Source: an uncultured Moraxellaceae bacterium (GTDB lineage: Bacteria; Pseudomonadota; Gammaproteobacteria; Pseudomonadales; Moraxellaceae). Taken from it: 5,502 bases of DNA. The notes beneath the pieces were generated by a model that saw only the letters and a program-made list of their open reading frames with translations, ran no database searches and had not been told where the DNA came from. A program made the position numbers and the translations under genes. The DNA is taken from assembly GCA_937952925.1 (NCBI GenBank), contig CALFYA010000263.1, forward strand, positions 1-5,502, written 5' to 3'. Positions 1 to 5,502 of the stretch are shown in pieces (within the stretch, counting starts at the first letter, position 1; every line of letters starts with the position of its first letter).

Positions 1-2277
1 GCGGTTGTAGTCCAAAATATGCTCAGAGATGTCAATTGAGGCTTTTAAATCGCTGACGAGATCAGGCCATGCGGTTGTGGCGATGTCTTTCCTCGGTTGA
101 ATACCGTCTTTAATCGCCTGCGCTTTCTTTCTATACTCAGCTGCAGCAATCATTTGTCCTATAGATTCTAATGTGATAGCAACTTTAATTAGTCCATCGT
201 AGTCATCGGTCGGTACATCCTGTGGTTGAGTATCCTGCAAGCTTTGTTTATTTCTGAGCTGCTCAAACACCAGACCCCGCAAGCGAGACCGCTCGGCTTC
301 TTGCTGCATCCTAATCGCTAGTCTAGCTGTGCCTTGCCTGCTGTCCGTGAAAGTGATCAGTCGCCGCCCTCGACCTGCTAATTGCTCAGGTGAGCGACCT
401 TCGGTATCTTTCACATCTGGATCTGGGCAAAACTCCAGTACAGTTGGCACAGCATTGGCGATATAAAACGGTGCACCCAAATAAGCTCTTCTGAAAAATG
501 ATGCACCATTTTTATGTCCATGATCACATTCAGAGCACCCAGCCAATGGTTGATGTGAGTGTACGATTTTTATGATGTTATTGCTGTTGATTACACCAAT
601 CATCCCAGTTTCTTTATTAAGACTACTGGAAATATAGTTGGGATTTATAGTGTTGCATTGGGCTATTACCAGCGACTGACTGGTCTCGGTGTTGTCTGGA
701 TTTTCATCCGATTCAGAATCTTCATGTAAGGCAAACTCGTCTCTGACGTAGGTACTGGTTTGCTTAAGTACACCCTGATGATCCTCCCCAACCAAATGTG
801 GTGCAGCACATTCTTGGCAAAACACCAACTCCAAGACAGGTGCATTGCACTCACAGTGTGAACGTTGAGAAACATAAACTTGACCAAATTGCCAAGCTGA
901 ATCCTGTAGCAGCTTAGATTTTTGCGAGCAGTTTGAATCTACACATGCCCATAAGCCATGCATCATGCGTTGAAAAAAATGTGCCCTAAGTTTGAGAAAG
1001 GGCTCATCAGATGCTGTACGTTTTGTGCCAGTCATGACATCCAGCCACTCAAGCATTTCTCTTTGTTTTTCAGATTTTTTCGTTGCATTTAATCTGTCAT
1101 TGAATCGCTGAACTAGCTCATTGAGATCGACCGGTTTTTCTTGGCTGACAATATAGTGACGAATGTCTTGAGCAACGGGATGCTGCTGTAGTGCGGAGAA
1201 GCGTTCTGTTGAAATCTCGTTATTTGGCTGGATGTGTTGTAGCTCTGATAGTGACAGCAATCTTGAGCTGGCTGAAGCTAACCCCAGATCGGGAACAATC
1301 CGTGAGCCGCCAATAACCACTACATTTTCCAAAGGAATGCCTGCCAAATCTGCCAAATACTGCTGAAGGCGTTGGTTGGCATCTTGATTGGCAATCGTGG
1401 CCGAGGTTGCGACAAAGCGGATTTGTTCTGCTTTGCGTCCAAATGCATGTACAACCCGACGTAATAACAATGATAGTTCTGCTGCTTGTGATCCAATGTA
1501 GGTATGTGCTTCATCTAGGACAATCCAGCGTAATGACTGTGCTTCTTTAGATTGCTGGATGATGGGATCATCCATTTGCCTGACCAGCATATATTCCAGC
1601 ATGGTTGCATTGGTCATTAAAATTGGGGCTGGCTCTAAGCGTAGCAACTCTCGTGACAGAATCTGATTCGGTAGGTTGGACTGTTCAACCCGCACCTGTG
1701 CGTTACTTTCAACTGTGTTGCCGTTGTACAGGCAGAAGCGTAGTTGATTGCCAAAAGCTTGAGTCCACGCATGTAGCCGCTCTTGCTGAGAGTTGATCAG
1801 CGCGTTGAGCGGATATAAAAATAAAGCCCGAACTCCAATCAGTGGCTGCTTTTTTTGCTCAGACTCACGAATGAGGTCATCCAAGATTGGAACCATAAAA
1901 CATTCAGTTTTACCTGAGCCCGTTCCACTGGTGATGACGACCGATTTAGGTGATTTTTCTTTTAATGTTTGCCAAGCTTGCAGCTGGTGTGCGTAAGGGG
2001 CTTGAAGTTCGAATCCTTTGGCTGTGGATAGAGTCTTGACCAAACTTTTGCACAATAAATTGCCTTGTAGCGATTCTAAGGTTCTGCCAGATGGTTGCCA
2101 CCCAAAAGTATGCTCAAATACGGGAGAAGCCAGAAAGCAGCCTTCTTGCCCCAAGGTGTCACTCATCTGTTCGGCAATATGTTGCCGCAATCCACTATTT
2201 TGGATACCTAAAATACTCAAGGTGGCTTCGCGTGATCGGCTGATACTTTGATTGACGAGAGGCTTAAAAAAATTCAT
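1..2277 (-). CDS. druE: DruE-like DEAH-box helicase of a type III Druantia defence system (N-terminal 759 residues, runs off the left edge)
   Basis: This is a superfamily 2 ATP-dependent helicase/translocase, probably the motor of a Druantia anti-phage system acting on nucleic acid in the cytoplasm. Visible in order: an N-terminal region including PVFEHTFGW (52-60); a Q-motif-like segment APYAHQLQAW (93-102); Walker A GTGSGKT (118-124, lysine 123); motif Ia LYPLNAL (154-160); DEAH (255-258); SAT (292-294). A long insertion with cysteines at 445, 450, 475, 477, 487, 490, 581 and 584 follows, then FTDSRQ (643-648) opening the second RecA lobe. Motifs V and VI and the expected DUF1998 C-terminus lie beyond the window; the family usually exceeds 1500 residues. 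The ATG at 2277 is chosen because GGAAG lies 5 bases upstream; an in-frame TTG four codons earlier is less likely. The frame is open throughout. The upstream druH-like gene ends 38 bases before, implying co-transcription. The helicase assignment is near certain. DruE rather than a DISARM DrmA-type helicase is inferred from the overall pattern and the neighbour. Confidence 0.85.
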   Translation of the reverse strand, partial: MNFFKPLVNQSISRSREATLSILGIQNSGLRQHIAEQMSDTLGQEGCFLASPVFEHTFGWQPSGRTLESLQGNLLCKSLVKTLSTAKGFELQAPYAHQLQAWQTLKEKSPKSVVITSGTGSGKTECFMVPILDDLIRESEQKKQPLIGVRALFLYPLNALINSQQERLHAWTQAFGNQLRFCLYNGNTVESNAQVRVEQSNLPNQILSRELLRLEPAPILMTNATMLEYMLVRQMDDPIIQQSKEAQSLRWIVLDEAHTYIGSQAAELSLLLRRVVHAFGRKAEQIRFVATSATIANQDANQRLQQYLADLAGIPLENVVVIGGSRIVPDLGLASASSRLLSLSELQHIQPNNEISTERFSALQQHPVAQDIRHYIVSQEKPVDLNELVQRFNDRLNATKKSEKQREMLEWLDVMTGTKRTASDEPFLKLRAHFFQRMMHGLWACVDSNCSQKSKLLQDSAWQFGQVYVSQRSHCECNAPVLELVFCQECAAPHLVGEDHQGVLKQTSTYVRDEFALHEDSESDENPDNTETSQSLVIAQCNTINPNYISSSLNKETGMIGVINSNNIIKIVHSHQPLAGCSECDHGHKNGASFFRRAYLGAPFYIANAVPTVLEFCPDPDVKDTEGRSPEQLAGRGRRLITFTDSRQGTARLAIRMQQEAERSRLRGLVFEQLRNKQSLQDTQPQDVPTDDYDGLIKVAITLESIGQMIAAAEYRKKAQAIKDGIQPRKDIATTAWPDLVSDLKASIDISEHILDYNR
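514..945 (-). other. Cysteine-containing insertion of the helicase, possible metal-binding region
   Basis: Residues 445-588 carry C445-x4-C450, C475-x-C477, C487-x2-C490 and C581-x2-C584 followed by H586 and H588. An acidic, low-complexity linker at about 518-531 (HEDSESDENPDNTE) separates the last pair from the rest. Spacing of the first groups resembles zinc ribbons seen inside DUF1998-type helicases. Metal binding is inferred from residue spacing only. Confidence 0.5.
1396..1926 (-). other. First RecA lobe of the helicase, motifs I to III
   Basis: The segment runs from Walker A (GTGSGKT at 1906-1926) through motif Ia (LYPLNAL) and DEAH (1504-1515) to SAT, ending at 1396. All the key ATP-binding and hydrolysis residues of this lobe are present: lysine 123, aspartate 255 and glutamate 256. 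This half of the motor looks intact, which argues against a decayed gene. Confidence 0.9.
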
Positions 2278-2282
2278 AACAG

Positions 2283-2287
2283 CTTCC
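2283..2287 (-). promoter_or_regulatory. Ribosome binding site of the druE-like gene
   Basis: The minus strand reads GGAAG, then five bases (CTGTT), then ATG. It matches part of the Shine-Dalgarno consensus at workable spacing and supports the ATG at 2277 as the start. It lies wholly in the gap between the two genes, so druE can initiate on its own rather than relying only on ribosomes leaving druH. Confidence 0.6.
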
Positions 2288-2302
2288 AAAATAACAATGC
2301 AC

Positions 2303-2314
2303 TTTTTGCAAAAA
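2303..2314. repeat. 12-base perfect palindrome in the gap between the two genes
   Basis: TTTTTGCAAAAA reads the same on both strands. It sits just past the druH stop codon (2316-2318) and 25 bases before the druE start codon. It has no loop and only two GC pairs, so it is a poor hairpin and not a convincing terminator. It could be a protein-binding site or simply an AT-rich coincidence. No -35/-10 promoter pair is convincing in this 38-base gap, so I take druE to be transcribed from upstream of druH. Confidence 0.4.
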
Positions 2315-2315
2315 A

Positions 2316-5300
2316 TCAATGAGAAACACAAGCTGGTTGTGCTAATAGATAGCACACCATCATGGCATGTACGGGCGTATACCAGCCAATACGGTCAAAG
2401 TCGGCTGTAATACCGATTTGAAATTTGAGTTGATGCAGTGGTAATTGTAAGTCGTCTAAGCGGGCACGACCTGTACTGACGTGTGCCATGAATACAGGAA
2501 GGTAGATTACAGCATCTGTTTCATTGGAAACCGAAAGGTTTTTAACTGTCTGTGGTAAGTTTTGACGTGATACCCAAGATTTCAATATGTCGCCAAGTAC
2601 GTCAGGCCAAGCCATTTCGTTGGCATTCCTATGTCGTAGCTGTTGATACCAAATAGATAAAGCAGCTAGGGGTGTAGGCTGTAGATTTTTCGGTATCGGT
2701 TCTTTGAGGTACGACTTGATGTACTCAAACCCAGACACCACACCATGCAATGTTTGCTCCCGATTTTCTAAAAGCTGTGTAATCAGTGCTTCAGGCAACC
2801 CCCTTTCAAACAGCCATGCTTTAAACTGAGCATAAACTGAAACCCACACTTGTATGGCAATCTCATCCCAGACGACCGCCAATTCCTGCTGCATTCGCTC
2901 ACAGAACGCATAATCAAACTCTAGCCGAAACAGCCCGAGCGCCAGTGCATGCGGTTGGCGAGCCAGTTCACGCCATGCCTCAAATGTTGATAGTGAGAGG
3001 TGTGAGTATCTGCCTTTAAGCTCCGATAAATACAGCCAGCCACTATGTTCCAGATGACTAGACATATTTTCGATTTGTTGGCGGATCAGGTGCGGCTGGT
3101 AAAATGGGTGGAATAACTCTGCCGCATGGTGCAGTGATTTAACATCGAGTGGTGCTTCATGCTGGGTATGCTGAGGGTTTTGAGAGGTATACAAAAAAGG
3201 CCGTGTTGCAGTGGTTGATTCGGGGGTCGAAAAAATTAACCAAGGACCATCTCGCTCCAAATCAGCGACAATTTCAAACTCTCCCGTTGCTGTTTGATCG
3301 CTGTAAACGGCAGGAATTTGAATGTTCTCCTGCTGCGGATCTGCGAGCCTCATTGCTCGCAACTCAATCGTGTGTGCCGCACGTGCCTGAGTCGTAGATG
3401 CATGCATTACAGTCAAGTATTGGCTGCTGACTTTGTTTAATGCCGATTGATAGCGTCTGATATTGAGTTTCTTCAGAAACTTGCCCGATTGTATTATGCA
3501 TACTTCAACATAGGCATCTTGGTCATCTGAAACGCTGATCATCTGCATGATATCTTCTTGATAGCTAAACAAGCTCAGACTAATCGAAGCGTGATAGGCT
3601 TGTGTTGTGAATGACCGTTTAATCGGTGTCCCTGCGGTATGAATCAACGACAGTTCAATAGTCGCTTTCTGCCGATTTTGGGCAGCACTATTAATAATTA
3701 ACGTCAAACCTAATAATTGATCCAGACTAAGCTCATTCGAAGTGACTCGCTGATGTTGCTCATCAATCAGTTCTGCGCCCTCGTGTGGGTAAGGCAGCAC
3801 AATACTTACTGGAGCGTTTGGACTACCCACTCGTACTGTAACGGTTGAAGGGCGGCAGTCAGGTTTTGGTGTCAGGTACAACTCTACGCCGTGGCTGGTT
3901 TCATGCTTTGAGAAATGGATACCCACATCTGTAATGGTCAGCGGCGTTGCCTGTGCTTGTTTAATGATCAGCTTGGCGGGCTGTTGGCCGATACGTGGAT
4001 GGGCTGTAATCGAGAAGCCTGCGGGCAGCACACCAAACGTATCTCGTGCCAAACTCTCTTGTTCTTCGCCTAACACGCGATACTCGACGCGCCCGACAAA
4101 GTTGGCGTCGCTTGACCTGATCGGCAGCTTTACTGGGCGTCCATTGATTTCGACTGACCACTGTTTCGGGACTTCACCTTGTCCCTCCATTCTAACGTCA
4201 GGTAGGCCGTGATAGACCAAGGAGGGAATTGTGTGATACAGGCACATCTGTCCCATAATCCGAACATGTGCGTCTTGTGTGGTTTGCTGTAGCTTGACTC
4301 TGTATTTGTCAGTACCGACTTGGATCAAGGTATCCTGTGTCACCTCGATCCATGTTGAACCGTCTGCCTGTGTGTGTAGCAGGGTATAGTCGTCGGGCGA
4401 AACGATGCAGCGAGCAGGCAAGTGAATCCGTGCGACTTGGGCTGGTGTTCTGCAAGAGGCTTGTCTTAAAAACATCCACTCATCATGTTTTGGCTCAAAT
4501 ACCACAGGACGCTGACCGAGCAGTAAAGCGCTGTCTTCGATCAGCATGGTGTGGCGTTTCACGCCGGACTGGAAAAAGACTAACTTCAACTGCTCATGAG
4601 GTGCATGGCGCTCCAAGTCATACTTTCTGGATAAAATGGTCAACTGAACTTGGTTAAGCTCAACGTCAAGTTCAGCATAAGCCGCCCCTGCTTTTCGAAC
4701 CATCCGCTCACCCTCGTAAAACACAAGATCAAAACGAGTGCTGGTGAGTTGGCTACAGTCAGTGGGAAAGTCCATTTTTTTGGGCAGATGAACCGAGCTG
4801 ATGATTTTCCAAGACGGTTGACTCCCACCAATAATGAGTTGATGGGTGCAGTGTAGTACTTGATCTTCAATGGATTTTTTACTGTGTTGTTGGCGTTGCT
4901 CGTTTGCGTTTTTCAACCACTCGTTAATCAGTGTTCGTGCGTTTTGCTCATCCAGCGGGATTGGAAACTCACTGCGCCAATTGGCTTGCTCTTTATCCAT
5001 ATACGCAGCGGGGTCAGCTTGGTTTTGCAGGGGGTATCGTTCTACTAAATAAATCAACTGCTCGACAATCCCCGCAAGCAATTGATAAGTTTCCAATGTC
5101 CTAAAACTCAGTGGTAGCCGAATCGCGTACTCACTCATTAAAGCAGTGAGCGGTTGTCCAATCGCTTTGCTGTCGTAGTAACGAGCTAGTCCTTTGCGCA
5201 CCAGTACACCAAAGCCATGATCGGTTTGTACCAGTGGCCAAGGCAATCCCCCTTCGGCAAACAGTGAGCCTAATAGGTTGCGTCCACGGGCATAGTAACG

Positions 5301-5502
5301 CATCGGGCGCTGCCATTTTTTTAGGCCAATCTCTACAAGCTGTTGGTATTCCTGTACAGGTAGCTCATAACCTAATTTTTGCCAGATAGGATCCCAGCTC
5401 CAGCCAGAGCTGCCGTCATACTCTCGACGAAAATTTTCAGCAACATACAGACAAAAGCAGGCTGCCCAATCAGCGATATAGGCAGAGTGAGTTGATGTGG
5501 TA
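2316..5502 (-). CDS. druH: DruH-like large protein, STY4851/ECs_5259 family, partner of the DruE helicase (C-terminal 1061 residues, start lies beyond the right edge)
   Basis: The frame is open to the right edge, so the methionine at 5303 is internal: 66 more codons are readable upstream and include family-like residues such as ENFRREYDG and WSWDPIW. Counting from the edge, residues 1-215 look mostly helical and include YYARGRNLLGSLFAEGGLPW (69-88). Residues about 220-780 are dominated by short alternating hydrophobic segments typical of stacked beta-sandwich domains, for example STVTVRVGSP and VSIVLPYPHEGA. Residues about 790-1061 are again helical and rich in aromatic residues, ending ACVSH before TGA. 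I see no Walker motif, nuclease motif, signal peptide or membrane segment. The protein is a cytoplasmic candidate of unknown activity. By family knowledge, type III Druantia pairs such a protein with DruE, and druE follows here. My recollection of the family suggests that only some tens of N-terminal residues are missing. The role as a structural or DNA-sensing partner is inference; the DruH name rests on recalled similarity. Confidence 0.75.
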   Translation of the reverse strand, partial: TTSTHSAYIADWAACFCLYVAENFRREYDGSSGWSWDPIWQKLGYELPVQEYQQLVEIGLKKWQRPMRYYARGRNLLGSLFAEGGLPWPLVQTDHGFGVLVRKGLARYYDSKAIGQPLTALMSEYAIRLPLSFRTLETYQLLAGIVEQLIYLVERYPLQNQADPAAYMDKEQANWRSEFPIPLDEQNARTLINEWLKNANEQRQQHSKKSIEDQVLHCTHQLIIGGSQPSWKIISSVHLPKKMDFPTDCSQLTSTRFDLVFYEGERMVRKAGAAYAELDVELNQVQLTILSRKYDLERHAPHEQLKLVFFQSGVKRHTMLIEDSALLLGQRPVVFEPKHDEWMFLRQASCRTPAQVARIHLPARCIVSPDDYTLLHTQADGSTWIEVTQDTLIQVGTDKYRVKLQQTTQDAHVRIMGQMCLYHTIPSLVYHGLPDVRMEGQGEVPKQWSVEINGRPVKLPIRSSDANFVGRVEYRVLGEEQESLARDTFGVLPAGFSITAHPRIGQQPAKLIIKQAQATPLTITDVGIHFSKHETSHGVELYLTPKPDCRPSTVTVRVGSPNAPVSIVLPYPHEGAELIDEQHQRVTSNELSLDQLLGLTLIINSAAQNRQKATIELSLIHTAGTPIKRSFTTQAYHASISLSLFSYQEDIMQMISVSDDQDAYVEVCIIQSGKFLKKLNIRRYQSALNKVSSQYLTVMHASTTQARAAHTIELRAMRLADPQQENIQIPAVYSDQTATGEFEIVADLERDGPWLIFSTPESTTATRPFLYTSQNPQHTQHEAPLDVKSLHHAAELFHPFYQPHLIRQQIENMSSHLEHSGWLYLSELKGRYSHLSLSTFEAWRELARQPHALALGLFRLEFDYAFCERMQQELAVVWDEIAIQVWVSVYAQFKAWLFERGLPEALITQLLENREQTLHGVVSGFEYIKSYLKEPIPKNLQPTPLAALSIWYQQLRHRNANEMAWPDVLGDILKSWVSRQNLPQTVKNLSVSNETDAVIYLPVFMAHVSTGRARLDDLQLPLHQLKFQIGITADFDRIGWYTPVHAMMVCYLLAQPACVSH

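Noticed and set aside
1..80. Repeated GCGGTTGT near positions 1 and 71
   Set aside because: The repeat is only eight to nine bases long and lies within coding sequence, with no further copies in a regular array.
666..887. Minus-strand open frame of 73 codons inside the helicase region
   Set aside because: It is an alternative frame of the continuous helicase gene, which reads without interruption through this span and carries the cysteine cluster.
1605..2251. Three consecutive plus-strand open frames (1605-1796, 1793-1996, 2018-2251)
   Set aside because: They lie antisense to the conserved helicase motifs I and Ia, so selection on the helicase explains the open frames.
1..2277. DISARM (DrmA) helicase
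   Set aside because: The neighbour is a DruH-like protein rather than a methylase, DrmB or DrmC, and the motif contexts fit DruE better. The full C-terminus would settle this.
2278..2315. Rho-independent terminator between the two genes
   Set aside because: The only inverted repeat is AT-rich, has no loop and is not followed by a proper U tract in the right place; a GC-rich stem is lacking.
3934..4212. Plus-strand open frame of 92 codons, with another frame on the minus strand at 3961-4161
   Set aside because: Both overlap the druH coding frame in other phases, with no recognisable protein and no convincing ribosome binding site.
4337..4657. Plus-strand open frame of 106 codons antisense to druH
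   Set aside because: It lies wholly within the clearly coding minus-strand gene, has a composition typical of an antisense shadow, resembles no family I know, and has no neighbours on its strand.

Overview
The window is almost entirely coding. It holds two large genes, both on the minus strand and both cut by the window edges: the 3' part of one gene (5502 down to 2316, 1061 visible residues) and, 38 bases downstream, the 5' part of a second (2277 down to 1, 759 visible residues). I read both frames by eye from end to end and found no internal stop or frameshift.

The downstream gene encodes a large superfamily 2 DEAH-box helicase. It has a Walker A motif (GTGSGKT), a DEAH box and a SAT motif. 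A long cysteine-containing insertion separates these from an FTDSRQ motif that opens the second RecA lobe. Its overall pattern matches the DUF1998-type helicase DruE of Druantia anti-phage systems, although the DUF1998 end itself lies outside the window. The upstream gene encodes a very large non-enzymatic-looking protein: helical N-terminal part, long beta-rich middle, helical C-terminus. It resembles the STY4851/ECs_5259 family, which I associate with DruH. A DruH-like gene directly followed by druE is the layout of a type III Druantia system, so the best reading is a two-gene anti-phage defence operon. These family names come from recognition of sequence patterns, not from a search.

The organism looks like a gammaproteobacterium of moderate GC. 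Proteins are rich in glutamine and histidine, and CAA, TTG and GCA codons are common. A genus such as Acinetobacter or a relative is possible but not shown. No RNA gene, insertion sequence, CRISPR array, integrase or attachment site is visible. The only non-coding DNA is the 38-base gap between the genes, which holds a plausible ribosome binding site for druE and a 12-base palindrome.

By family knowledge, the two proteins act together against phage DNA, with DruE as the ATP-driven motor and DruH as a partner of unknown biochemical role. Nothing here points to a wholly new system. The interest lies in the uncharacterised DruH architecture and the cysteine-bearing insertion in DruE.
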